From contig JAOWCC010000655.1 of assembly GCA_030867875.1 (NCBI GenBank), positions 7,896,269 to 7,960,268 on the forward strand: DNA of 64,000 bases, read 5' to 3'. Below, one piece after another: positions 24,145-30,833 of the stretch; position 1 is the stretch's first letter; the number at the start of each line of letters is the position of its first letter. This DNA comes from Actinernus sp. WN-2022. Lineage: Eukaryota > Cnidaria > Anthozoa > Actiniaria > Actinernidae. The translations under genes were made by a program, and so were the position numbers. The notes beneath the pieces are model-generated. The model was given only the letters and a program-made list of their open reading frames with translations, ran no database searches and was not told the DNA's origin.

Positions 24145-25442
24145 CCTCAGATACCCAGGGGCAGTTAGCGGGCGACGCCCATAATAAAAAATATAAAAAT
24201 AAATCTTATATTTGTTATAGCAGGCTAAGTATTACAGCTTACAGCTGGTGGGGGCCTGCTTTTACTCCTCACACACTCCCCACTACATTAACGGTTTTGG
24301 ACACACTACACTCGACTCACGGTTTTTACGTCAACAACAAACCTAACTCACACACGGTGCCAACCCAACCCAACGCCCACTAACTGCACCTGGGTATCCG
24401 AGGATGGCTGTGCGTCTGATGGAAGCCTCTAAATAAAACTTTAAAAAATCATGAATAATTCATGAAGCAAAAACAAAGGAAATCACCGAGTGAGAAGCGA
24501 CCTTTAAAGTGCATATAAGCCCTAGCCAGTTATCTTTGATATCGATTGTACATGAAGTGGATAGTCCAACGGTAGAATATTTCTTGATTTGGGTGTTGCG
24601 TCTATGAGATATAAAGGTTTATATTTCCAATATGCTAATGATGTGATGTCATCACCGACATTTGCTGAATTTCTTTGTGCTTGTAAATTAAGCTATTTTC
24701 TAATTTAGAATATTTTTTTTTGTAAAATCACTTTGATAAGCTTCAAATATTACTTAGAATTTAAAAATAGGTAATTTGTCTCTACCAGCATGCTTTTGTA
24801 TAATAAGTGATGTCGGTGATGACATCACCTCATTAGCATATTGGAAATATAAACCTTTATATCTCGTAGACGCAACACCAAAATCAAGAAATATTCTACC
24901 TTTGGACTATCCACTTCATGTACAATCGATATCAAAGATAACTGGCTAGGGCTTATATGCACTTTAAATGTGATTAAGATTTCATCCTAATTTACATACA
25001 ACTTTAACTTGGATTTTCTCCGCCGAAATGGGTCGTATCGCCAAAATAACTAAATTACACGACTCTATAAATCTAGACGTTTTTTAAGCCGTTTAAAAAA
25101 CTCGCAGCACGTGTTTTATCAGGTCTAAAACTGCTCGTTCATTAAACAGTACATAAAACAAAAGATGTTTCTGTGGAACTGTGGTTGATGTTGTATTAAT
25201 CTTGTATTAATCTTGAGTTGTTTTTAGAGGGGAACGATACAACTAATCAACAACATGATGATACCATCCCTAGTGAGGACAGTAGAAAGGAAGACGACGA
25301 TCACGACAGTGAAGAGGAACATCCTTCCCAAAAACTGCTGAAACAGATTAACAGAGACAGTATACAAGAAACTAACAACAGGACATCTTCATTAACTGTT
25401 ACCCAGATAGAAGACATGTCGTTAGAAGATTTGGAATTGTAG
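1009..25442 (+). CDS. SECISBP2L: SECIS-binding protein 2-like (SECISBP2/SECISBP2L family), 3' part, 11 exons
   Basis: SECISBP2-family proteins bind the SECIS hairpin in selenoprotein mRNAs and help recode UGA as selenocysteine. Coding exons read: 1009-1239, 4367-4522, 9554-9655, 12184-12275, 13572-13630, 15221-15305, 16534-16639, 19310-19424, 21003-21157, 23008-23176, 25228-25442 (stop TAG at 25440). All have AG/GT borders and matching phases. Family landmarks in order: a lysine-rich stretch followed by REPILFDLGEML; NKLDSTAPLIKRGKEREVPK; IILREREEKKKERD; SRRFREYCDQVMGKELND; LLKELVRFQDRVYFKDPEK; the L7Ae-type RNA-binding core KRRFVVGLREVTKYLKLRK, IKCAILAPNVERI, GGLDDALHTII and VPVSAVGIFNYDGAQ; then an acidic tail ending EDMSLEDLEL. 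The N-terminal exons lie left of the window. I cannot separate SECISBP2 from SECISBP2L with certainty; invertebrates usually have one gene. The exon at 16534 follows a 113-bp array of decoy acceptors, and the donor at 21158 lies inside a MITE target duplication. Confidence 0.93.
1488..1762 (-). mobile_element. tRNA-derived SINE with (CTTA)n tail
   Basis: Read on the minus strand, the head has an A-box-like TATCTCAGTGG and a B-box GGTTCAAATCC at tRNA spacing, then a body, then a tail that becomes a CTTA tetranucleotide run (1488-1527). This is the normal layout of a Pol III SINE. The body motif GACCAACACTC followed by AGTAGAAGGT is shared with the SINE at 11560-11960, which carries a transposon insertion. 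This copy therefore serves as the empty site for that insertion. Confidence 0.75.
2131..3459 (+). repeat. 58-bp minisatellite, 23 copies
   Basis: Units containing GGAGAGCTATTTTGTTGCTA, GTGGTCACCCAGTGGGTTAT and AGGAAAAGGT repeat every 58 bp. The first unit (2131) is 56 bp and lacks AG before the GGGTTAT segment; the remaining 22 fall at an exact 58-bp spacing. Variation is almost confined to AGAACTT versus AGTACTT, with the AGTACTT type concentrated in the last units. Such homogeneity points to recent expansion. It lies in the SECISBP2L intron between 1240 and 4366. Confidence 0.97.
5020..5370 (+). repeat. interspersed repeat family A, copy 1
   Basis: Shares the blocks CCTGAGATAGA, ATCCTGATATGCTTTTCAAA, AGAGGATGG(C/T)AAAGA, CCATCCTTCATCAAAA and TTTTTGTCTTT in order with copies at 13160-13515 and 22120-22505. 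A reverse partial copy is at 59040-59170. Non-coding, about 350 bp, inside a SECISBP2L intron. Confidence 0.6.
6275..6459. mobile_element. MITE flanked by TTAA
   Basis: TTAA then AGGGTCTGTGTCATGGTA on the left; TACCATGACAT then AGCTCCT and TTAA on the right. The inverted ends and TTAA target fit piggyBac- or Kolobok-type elements. About 177 bp between the TTAA sites, no ORF. Confidence 0.6.
6637..9452. mobile_element. 2.8-kb element with terminal arrays of GTGATCAC palindromes
   Basis: The ends are inverted: CCCCAGTAAAAATAT at 6637 and its complement ending ACTGGGG at 9452. Inside each end lies a dense cluster of the 8-bp palindrome GTGATCAC: 16 exact copies in 6654-6965 and 10 in 9258-9435, with none seen between. 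The left end is internally duplicated; a second CCCAGTGAAAATAT starts at 6773. The 2.2-kb interior has no recognisable transposase. Subterminal arrays of one short motif are typical transposase-binding regions in some DNA transposons (for example CACTA and hAT types), so a non-autonomous DNA transposon is inferred. No convincing target duplication was seen, so the superfamily is open. Confidence 0.7.
9739..10065 (+). pseudogene. LINE 3' end: reverse transcriptase C-terminus and tail
   Basis: An in-frame segment 9739-9861 reads FSVAAPRLWNKLPIDIGSSS and ends with a stop after TYLFKHAYNL. This is the conserved C-terminal signature of many animal non-LTR retrotransposon polyproteins. The following 200 bp run to a CTATATAAATATTATTATTA tail. 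It is 5'-truncated, inside a SECISBP2L intron. Confidence 0.7.
10530..10674. mobile_element. hAT-type MITE, copy 1 (TSD ATAATTAT)
   Basis: 145-bp element with inverted ends (GGCAATCTCTTTATGTAGGA and the complement ending AAGGGATGGCC). It is flanked by a perfect 8-bp duplication ATAATTAT (10522-10529 and 10675-10682). The core is made of AATACAATAGAATACAACAC-like simple repeats. An 8-bp target duplication is characteristic of hAT transposons. A second copy is at 38048-38202. Confidence 0.82.
11560..11960 (+). mobile_element. tRNA-derived SINE split by a MITE
   Basis: A tRNA-like head TATAGCTCAGTGGTAAAG with a B-box-like GGGTTCAGAACCC precedes GACCAACACTC. After a 254-bp insertion the body resumes as CTGAGACTTTAAGTAACTGA then ATAGAAGGT. 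The same body, uninterrupted, is found on the minus strand at 1488-1762. Confidence 0.65.
11644..11897. mobile_element. MULE-like MITE with 11-bp tandem-repeat core, copy 1 (TSD AACACTCTG)
   Basis: Inverted ends GGCTAAAGTGAACAATCTGC and its complement enclose about 15 tandem units of CCGACCACTTA/CCGACCACCTA. A perfect 9-bp duplication AACACTCTG flanks it (11635-11643 and 11898-11906). Nine-base duplications are typical of Mutator-like elements. The host SINE has an uninterrupted paralogue at 1488-1762, which confirms the insertion. The tandem core translates to threonine/proline-rich strings, but this is repeat, not a gene. Confidence 0.85.
12765..13080. repeat. foldback-like repeat family C, second copy
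   Basis: AAGATTGTATGGATTGGAGG is followed after a short loop by CCTTCCAATCCATACAAACG, giving a strong central hairpin near 12920-12980. The flanks share GGACTGGGTCCAG with the copy at 19690-19960. Non-coding. Confidence 0.5.
13160..13515 (+). repeat. interspersed repeat family A, copy 2
   Basis: Begins near AGGGACACTCAATCGAATTG and contains CCTGAGATAGA, GAATGTCCTGATATGCTTTA, GATGGCAAAGATTAAAGTG and TTTGCCATCCTTCATCAAAA, as in the copies at 5020 and 22120. Non-coding; just upstream of the SECISBP2L exon at 13572. Confidence 0.65.
13690..13780 (-). repeat. SINE-like 3' fragment
   Basis: Matches the 3' body of the SINE at 1488-1762 (plus-strand GTATTCAGCTAACTTAACTG then GGGACAC, compared with TATTTAGCTTTGCAGCTAAT then TGGGGACAC). 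It has a GCAGTAGTAGTA-type simple-repeat tail. No tRNA head is visible. Confidence 0.4.
14500..14848. mobile_element. 349-bp MITE, copy 1 (TSD GCTGTAGTC)
   Basis: Inverted ends CACCGCGGCAAAACG and CGTTTTGCCGCGGTG. It is flanked by a 9-bp duplication GCTGTAGTC (14491-14499 and 14849-14857). The interior is almost identical to the copy at 21166-21516, including TTTTCGCGGGAAACTGGGGG. It sits inside another repeat whose unoccupied relative is at 16663-16855. Non-coding; in the SECISBP2L intron before the exon at 15221. Confidence 0.82.
15482..15543 (+). repeat. poly-G tracts
   Basis: Two long G runs separated by TTTCGTTGTGTGTGT in the intron following the SECISBP2L exon at 15221. They are possible G-quadruplex sequence and a likely assembly weak point. 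Confidence 0.7.
15686..16575 (+). repeat. 113-bp tandem array repeating a splice acceptor plus exon start
   Basis: Eight copies with starts of the exonic part at 15743, 15856, 15969, 16082, 16195, 16308, 16421 and 16534, exactly 113 bp apart. Each unit holds 71 nt of intron (AATCTTTTTCAAACGGCTGT, then GGTTTCTTTGTACATGTTAG) and the first 42 nt of the SECISBP2L exon, coding YCDQVMGKELNDV. Only the last copy continues into the full exon (donor at 16640). Copies 2-4 carry a TAA in exon frame (AAATAA for AAAGAA). The others run to a TAA in the intronic part. The period is not a multiple of three. Confidence 0.97.
16663..16855. mobile_element. MITE with about 25-bp inverted ends, empty-site relative of the host of the MITE at 14500
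   Basis: TAGAGCAGATTTCGTATGAG then TGGGACAA on the left is mirrored by TTGTCCCACTCATACGAAAT then CTACTCTA on the right. The interior has two diverged copies of TACAGCACGGTTACNG. The same sequence in reverse orientation surrounds the 349-bp MITE near 14400-14930. It lies just 3' of the SECISBP2L exon at 16534. Confidence 0.65.
16897..18800 (+). repeat. 1.9-kb modular tandem array (TGTTACAACCATCCAA)
   Basis: The array is built from modules of 16 (TGTTACAACCATCCAA), 8 (TGTTACAA) and 9 bp (TGTTGACGA or TGTTGACAA) joined in changing order. Higher-order blocks recur; the stretch from about 17090 repeats near 17680, and 18060-18180 repeats at 18240-18360. Long open frames across it on both strands come from the absence of stops in the modules and are not genes. 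It lies in the SECISBP2L intron 16640-19309. Confidence 0.95.
18862..19233 (+). mobile_element. TTAA MITE family B, copy 1
   Basis: TTAA (18858) then AGTGCAAGTA at the left; TACTTGCACT then TTAA (19234) at the right. The interior matches 33127-33472 in reverse (AAGATGAATCAA, TCCCTAATTTTGGTTACTTG, CAATCCCG and others). TTAA targets are typical of piggyBac and Kolobok groups. 372 bp, no ORF; in an intron just before the exon at 19310. Confidence 0.8.
19690..19960. repeat. foldback-like repeat family C
   Basis: Loose inverted structure around GACAGAATGTATGG and CCGTACGTTCTCTCTTA, with GGGACTGGGACCGAATGTCA at the left. It resembles 12765-13080, which has the corresponding GGACTGGGTCCAGTTTGTAA and a hairpin around ATTGTATGGATTGGAGGGAC. 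Non-coding, intronic. Confidence 0.45.
19995..20127 (-). mobile_element. tRNA(Thr)-like SINE head, copy 1
   Basis: Minus strand from 20127: A-box TAGCTCAGTTGG, anticodon arm CCAGACATGTAACCTGG (close to a tRNA-Thr TGT arm, but with the universal T33 replaced), B-box GGTTCGAGTC. A non-tRNA body continues to about 19995. The altered loop and the attached body argue against a working tRNA. Confidence 0.65.
20237..20383 (-). mobile_element. tRNA(Thr)-like SINE head, copy 2
   Basis: Near-identical to the copy ending at 20127, in the same orientation about 250 bp away. Both share GTGATGTAAAGTGGTAAGCT and CACGCCCTACGAGGGAAA in the body. Tandem duplication or nested insertion are both possible. It lies in a SECISBP2L intron. 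Confidence 0.65.
21166..21516. mobile_element. 349-bp-family MITE, copy 2, inserted at a splice donor
   Basis: Ends GCCGCGGCAAAACGGTATGC and TTTTTTCGCGGTGTG; interior nearly identical to 14500-14848. GTAAGGGT occurs at 21158-21165 directly after the exon codon CAA, and again at 21517-21524 directly after the element. The target duplication therefore contains the GTAAGG splice donor of the SECISBP2L exon 21003-21157. One adjoining base differs if a 9-bp duplication is assumed. Confidence 0.85.
22120..22505 (+). repeat. interspersed repeat family A, copy 3
   Basis: Contains ATGAATGTCCTGGTATGCTT, AGAGGATGGCAAAGATTAAA, CAGTGAACTGATTTCAAGTT and TTGCCAGCCTTCATCAAAAT in the order seen at 13160-13515. 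It ends near TTTGGGGTTGATAGTGCGCC. Non-coding, intronic. Confidence 0.65.
22544..22984. mobile_element. TTAA foldback MITE family D, copy 1
   Basis: TTAA sites at 22540 and 22985. Long inverted arms contain GAAGTGGATAGTCCAACGGT and ATTTCTTGATTTGGGTGTTA. It is diverged from the better-preserved copy at 24508-24963 and ends 23 bp before the SECISBP2L exon at 23008. Confidence 0.75.
23521..23576 (+). repeat. (GGGGGT)n tract
   Basis: At least seven consecutive five-G runs spaced by single T or C, then GGGTGCGGGTGCG, on the transcribed sense strand of SECISBP2L. It has strong G-quadruplex potential in DNA and pre-mRNA. Confidence 0.9.
23595..23892. mobile_element. TTAA MITE (AGGAGCAGTGTCACGATT ends)
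   Basis: TTAA at 23591 and 23893 enclose perfect 18-bp inverted ends AGGAGCAGTGTCACGATT. 298 bp, no convincing ORF. It fits a Kolobok- or piggyBac-like non-autonomous element. Confidence 0.82.
24143..24405. mobile_element. MITE with ATCCTCAGATACCCAGG ends
   Basis: Left ATCCTCAGATACCCAGGGGC then AGTTAGCGGGC is mirrored by GCCCACTAACTGCACCTGGG then TATCCGAGGAT on the right. It adjoins an (ATT)n run at 24117-24144. Non-coding. Confidence 0.65.
24508..24963. mobile_element. TTAA foldback MITE family D, copy 2
   Basis: TTAA at 24504 and 24964; ends AGTGCATATAAGCCCTAGCC. Arms of about 165 bp match closely (GATATCGATTGTACATGAAG, GGATAGTCCAACGGTAGAAT, CAATATGCTAATGATGTGAT). A decayed relative is near 45150-45500, where CATCATTAGCATATTCGAAA recurs. 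Confidence 0.85.
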
Positions 25443-26328
25443 TCAAATACATAGACTATCCTTCAATGAAAGCGCTGGAATTTAATGGCATTTTATACAT
25501 TACGAACTCGGGGAAAAAACAGATCCAACTAACTTGGAAAGATTTGTCGTTCAGCACTCCATTTCCCAAGCTTCTGTTTTATCGGGAATAGAAGGAGCAA
25601 CGCCAGCACTTTGAATTATAAGTTGGTGGTTAATTAAAGGGGTCCTCTCATCCCCCTAGAAAATGGCCTGCAAGCCAAAATTCAGTTTTATAGCTCGAGC
25701 TCCATTGAAAATGATTTGAAGAAATGCGTACAGTAATCAACAGATTCTGAATACCTTAATTTGTTTTATTCAGAATTGGATTATAGGAAAGGAACTGATA
25801 GGTTGTGAAGCACGCAAAGGACACTGATTGGAACTGGACATTTCGCTCTTCATTATACGGCTACATCTAATAGAGATTTTGCAGGTAATTTGAAAACTCA
25901 TTGGATACCAAAACTAATAACATGGTTGGAGAGAGCGTATTAGCATGACCAACTGCAAACTTTTGAGCAGATATTTTAGATACCAGCAAAGTTACGAGCT
26001 CTAAACAAAGTTTAAACAATTACAGAAGAAGATATGGTGGTGCACATCCTTGTCCCCGGTGCTTGCCTAACACATTTGTCTGTCAATGTTTGATATTTGC
26101 AAGTTTAGAATTTTGTGAGGAAAATTATATCATCCTTACAAATTTGGCAAACATGCTAGTTTTGATGTGTTCTTTCAAGCCATCACATTAGTTTTTCATT
26201 TGCCAATTTTTCAAATTACCTACAAAATACCTTTTTTTAAATCAATCAGTCAATTTTAATTCGAAATTTAAGTTGGGGAACCCAAGTCTTAAATTAATTT
26301 CAAAATCCAATCCCAAGTAATACTAGTA

Positions 26329-26877
26329 TAGATCGTTTTCACTGACGTCACAAACAAATTTGCCTCAAGAAAAGACTGATATTAGTAAAATATTTTTAAT
26401 GGTGTGTATAGAGCAGGTAAAAATATGTAAATGGCCTAAATTTTGGAGCATTAGAGTACTTCCTAACTGAGCTGTCGGACAAATAATATTCAAACAATTT
26501 AGTGTAATTTGTATGCGGCGGCCATTTTGGTACACCAAGATGGCGGCCGAAAACGTACTCTACAAATAAAGCTGTTTTTCCCAGCAATATGATTAGCATT
26601 CACTTAAAAACACTTTAGATATCACTTTTAACGTTAAATCAAGTCTAACATTTTAAATTGGCAGAAATATATGGATTTCCATGACATTTAGGAAACACGC
26701 TGAGCTGGGCTGTCACAAAATTCAAAATACTCTAACTCAATAACGACTCGCCGTATCGACGTAACATTTTACAAGAATACTGAGTATACCGATACCTAAA
26801 TTATATTAAAAGAACAGGGTTATAGATCATTTAGTTTAGATTTTAGAATTTTGATGACGTCACGTGAAAACGATCTA
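26329..26877. mobile_element. Tc1/mariner-like MITE (TAGATCGTTTTCAC ends)
   Basis: TAGATCGTTTTCACTGACGT at the left and ACGTCACGTGAAAACGATCT at the right are inverted, flanked by TA on both sides. TA target duplications are the mark of the Tc1/mariner superfamily. About 550 bp, no transposase. Confidence 0.75.
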
Positions 26878-27279
26878 TAGGCTTGCTACAGGTCAGGGAA
26901 GACGAGGGTGAAATGAGTCTTGATGTTTTAGGCAATCACGTGGTTGTACTGGAAGGCAAAACAAATCTTACTTCACTTATTTAATGGCACTTTTAGGAGA
27001 TCGGTAGTGTTATAAAGAAAAACTGTTTGTAAATGCTATTTTCCATCTCCAATCGATCTTTATAAAACTGCATTTTTGAAGATAGCTTGCTCTCCAGCAT
27101 CCATGGCAACGCCTTCTCCATGGGATTCAATCGTTAATAAAGTATTATATCAGCACGTGACTGTTTCCTGCAAAGGTCCTATTGGATATGCCGTGGTCAC
27201 GAGCTAAGGAAAGCAAACTACACAGTCGTCATGGAGATAGCTCACTTAGAGCGCGTGAGAAGTGTGGTCTCTCAAATCA

Positions 27280-27725
27280 GGCGAACGTACCATACCCGTA
27301 CCACACTCTTACCTTGCCACACCCGTACCATACCATGTTGGGAATGCCTCCCTGATATCCTCAACACAGATCCAAAACTCTCAGTAATTCCCGTTGTTCA
27401 CGTTTATTCGTCTCGCTCATTAGTTTACATCGCGTAGACAAACTCGAATCCCCTCGCCTCTCTCAAATCACACTAAAAAGTACACAAGAGATCCGCCCCC
27501 AAATATAACGTATCCCGTTCCCGTTCTAAACCGCGAGCTATTCTCTCATTGGCTAATGGTATTAGCTTACTTGATCGACTTCTTGTGATTGTGAAATCAC
27601 GAATCTAATTAGATTAACATAAAGCACAATTACAAACGAACACCAGGCTCCGACACCACACCCGTACCATACCAGTACCGTACCATACCATACCCGTACC
27701 ATACCATACCAGTACCGTACCAAGC
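27280..27725 (+). repeat. dispersed CCATACCCGTA clusters
   Basis: Two clusters of ACCATACC/CGTACC repeats (27287-27335 and 27652-27735). The sequence between them is AT-rich and featureless. Confidence 0.6.
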
Positions 27726-28047
27726 CCGTACTATAAACGCTGACGTGTACTTCTAGCTTGGCTCAGGGCACTCGTGTAGCAGGCTAATTAATGAGGCTAT
27801 GCAAACGCGACCTGACAGCCCATCAGTTCACGAGTAAATACATTATAGGGTTAGTGTCAGCCTCCATTTTCGATGCCCTAGAAAATGACCGCCAAGCCAA
27901 AATTCACGGACTCGGCTCCAGTGAGAATGGTTTGAAGAAATATCTACGGTAATATGAAAACCTTCTACTTTGTGTAATTCATAATTGGATTACGGGAATG
28001 GAAACTGATAGGTTGTGAGGTGCACAAAGACCACTGGCTGAGACGGC

Positions 28048-28602
28048 TAGGCATAAATAGATTGTGCTCGGCAACTTTTGAGCAACTTTTGAGCAACTTT
28101 TAGCGTTTTGAGCAACTTTTTGTAGTGCGAGCAACCTAGAGCAACTTTTGCCTTCCTTGGCAACTTTTGAGCAACAAATCGGTATAAAACTGATCCAAAC
28201 TATCAAAAAGGTCTTTATTTAGAAGGTTTTTATTAAAATTGGTCAAAACTAAGGATAGTTAATTGATAAATGATATACAAATAAAATAAAACTGGCTTTA
28301 CGCGCGCCCACGCAAACTGGACAGCAGCTATCTATTTAATATCGCCCGCGAATTATCCAGCGGTCAATATCACATTAGAAAGTACTACTATTGGTAGTTA
28401 TGTTGAACTTTAAGATTATATTGAATTACACATCCAACATTCCATGTTTTAAGTTGTTATCTAGAATAAAATGGCTCGCCAAAGTGAGCAACTTTTTCAA
28501 ATTTTGGTGGCAACTTTCAATTTTTGGCAACTTTTGAGCAACTTTTAGCCTTTTTTTGGAGCAACTTTGGCTGGATTTGCAAGCACAATCTATTCATGCC
28601 TA
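28048..28602. mobile_element. hAT-type element with subterminal GAGCAACTTTT repeats (TSD GAGACGGC)
   Basis: Perfect 8-bp duplication GAGACGGC at 28040-28047 and 28603-28610. Inverted ends TAGGCATAAATAGATTGTGC. Both ends carry clustered GAGCAACTTTT motifs (28071-28166 and 28480-28570), in opposite orientations relative to the ends. No transposase in the 555 bp, so it is non-autonomous. Confidence 0.88.
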
Positions 28603-28649
28603 GAGACGGCCCTTCAATGCCTGTTCACACGAGCACAACAAAAGTATAC

Positions 28650-28801
28650 GGTGGTATTTTTTCTGATTGGGTTATTGGGGTCCCTGTGGTTTGTGACGTC
28701 ACAGCTCACGATTGCCTGGCTCATCAGGCAACCGTGAGCTGTGACGTCACAGTACAAGCCACAGGGATCCCATTAACCCATCCGAAAATAAATTACCATG
28801 C
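28650..28801. mobile_element. near-palindromic hairpin with two TGACGTCA sites
   Basis: Arms of about 70 bp around a very short loop (TGGCTCATCAGG). The best part is GTGACGTCACAGCTCACG opposed by CGTGAGCTGTGACGTCAC. The CRE-like octamer TGACGTCA therefore appears once in each arm. Likely a foldback MITE. Confidence 0.75.
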
Positions 28802-29368
28802 AGCCAGAACGCCTTGGGACTCGACTAGACAGCGGTAGAACAAAACATGCTAGGTATTAGCATATACTTTTGCTCTGCTTGAGTCCAGTATCCACGGTAG
28901 AACTAGAGCCATTACTAGGAGCTCCATCTTTCATATTTTCATACTTTCATACAAGTGGTCTATTTTCAGAAATTATTCCCGCACAGAGGTATGACGTTAT
29001 GGTTGGCACGGATGAGATATTGAACAACCAATGAATCGCTAAACCCAAATCGTACTAAGTATACAAATCAGGTAGCATTCAGTAGATCGATCTCAAACGG
29101 AATACCCTGTGTATGAGAAACGTGTCCATCGTAAAATACCACGCCAGTATCTCGCGCTGAAAACAGATAAACTCAGATTTCGCGACTTCACAAATCCAAC
29201 ACAGATAGACGGTCCTGGTAATGGGTTCCTGGTGAACAAAACATGATAGGTATCACCCCTGTTCCTAATTTTAAGTACGTACACGTATTAGCCCTTTCGT
29301 AAACTGTAAAAGGAGTGGAACCGAGTGTTTAAATTTCAACGAATTTAATAAAATTCATAACATTTTAT

Positions 29369-29388
29369 GGGGGGGGGGGGGGGGGGGG
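29369..29388 (+). repeat. poly-G run
   Basis: An uninterrupted run of about 19 G in AT-rich intergenic DNA. Confidence 0.8.
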
Positions 29389-30833
29389 ATGCCTTCACCC
29401 CGAATTTTCAAACACTTCCTAGTCCGTTCTTATTTACTATTACAAAATATCTTCAAACTCGGAAAACAATAATTTCCATGTGGTCTTTCTTGTGGTTCCT
29501 TTTTAAAATAAAATACAATTAGTCAGTTTGAATTCGTTTAAATTTGCACACTTGATCACAGTTCTTTTACAAAGGGCTAATAGCTCAAATTTAGAAGTTT
29601 GAGTCATTTTTCACCTGCGTATTATAATAGTGATTAAAGAAAAACTATTATTGGTAATCTGTAATTAGTGAATTCACAGGTCAGGAAACGAAAAGTAAAA
29701 TACACAATCCAAATTATGAAGAAAACTAAATTAATCGTATTGTTTCATTGATTAAAACATCGTAAATACTTTAACATATATTTTGTGTAGTACATTAAAT
29801 ATCAAGCAGACCCTCGGCTGAGCCAGACAGTACCGCTCGAAACGAGCCAGCTTACCCAGCAATACAAAACACCATAACCTTTAGGACGAGCAGTAAAACC
29901 TGAATAGAGCTACAGTATAATGGTGCAATCAGAATACAGGTCTCGAGCGGTACTGTACTACCCCCTCAGCTACACAACACATTCATGAAAAAGCTACAAA
30001 TAATAGCCAGAAAAGAGGATCTAGTGATTCTTCTCACGTATTTGCTTCCAATGAACAGCTCAGAAAGCGATGGAGTTTGAAAATACGCGGAGATGTCGAC
30101 CCCGCACACTTCAGGCTTCGATAAATATCTAGAGTGAGTAAAAATCTCAGATAGGTTCCCTCAGGCTCACAGCTAGCAGAGGTCAATTCTCTACAGGTAA
30201 AATCAAGAGAGAAACCACTGCAGAATACCCTGCCACTTCAAAAGATCACTTGAAAACCCCATATAAACTGAAAAATCGGTATAACTTAGCCGTGAAAGCC
30301 CGCTTATAAGCCCTCCTGATTATAAGCCCTCCTGGTTGTAGGTCCATTGGGAAGCGGACTCTGCCAGCAAGGAAATCAACTGCTTGCGCAAAGTCAAAAT
30401 CAAAGTTGTCATAACCACACCATTCAGGAATATTAATTTCTCGTAATTATCTTCCATGTTTTCGCAACTTTTACGAAACATATTGGCAAAAACAAAGCAT
30501 AAAAAGGATAGGAAATTATTTTACACAAAACCTGACGTCATTTGTGCGCACCTTTGAACACATCGTTATTGACCAATCAGCGCGCGTTTCGCAATGTCTT
30601 TGGTATAAAAACTCCGATAACGCGATCAAGCAGCAGTAAAAGCTTTGGACTCGCAACCATGCCGGTAAGGTCGGGGATTTGTGGTTTGTTTGGTTAGGCC
30701 AGGGTTAGCCGGTCTTATTGTTTGGTAAGCCATTGTATTATTTGGTAAGCCATGTTCTTTGTTGTGCTTGGCTACACTATTGTTCATTCGCCAATGGTGT
30801 GGCTCGTTCAGAGCTCTATAGGTACTGATCCAA

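Larger units (their letters stand above)
25443..30833. other. intergenic interval between SECISBP2L and the fucosyltransferase-like gene
   Basis: No host coding exon recognised. It contains the probable SECISBP2L 3' UTR at its left edge and a series of MITEs listed separately. It also contains two copies of a non-coding repeat (25630-25850 and 27846-28040) sharing CCTAGAAAATG, AAGCCAAAATTCA, AATTGGATTA and CTGATAGGTTGTGA. The second copy is cut by the hAT-type element at 28048. From 29000 to 30600 I see no feature beyond a repeat at 29820-29960 that matches 20395-20520 in reverse. Confidence 0.6.
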
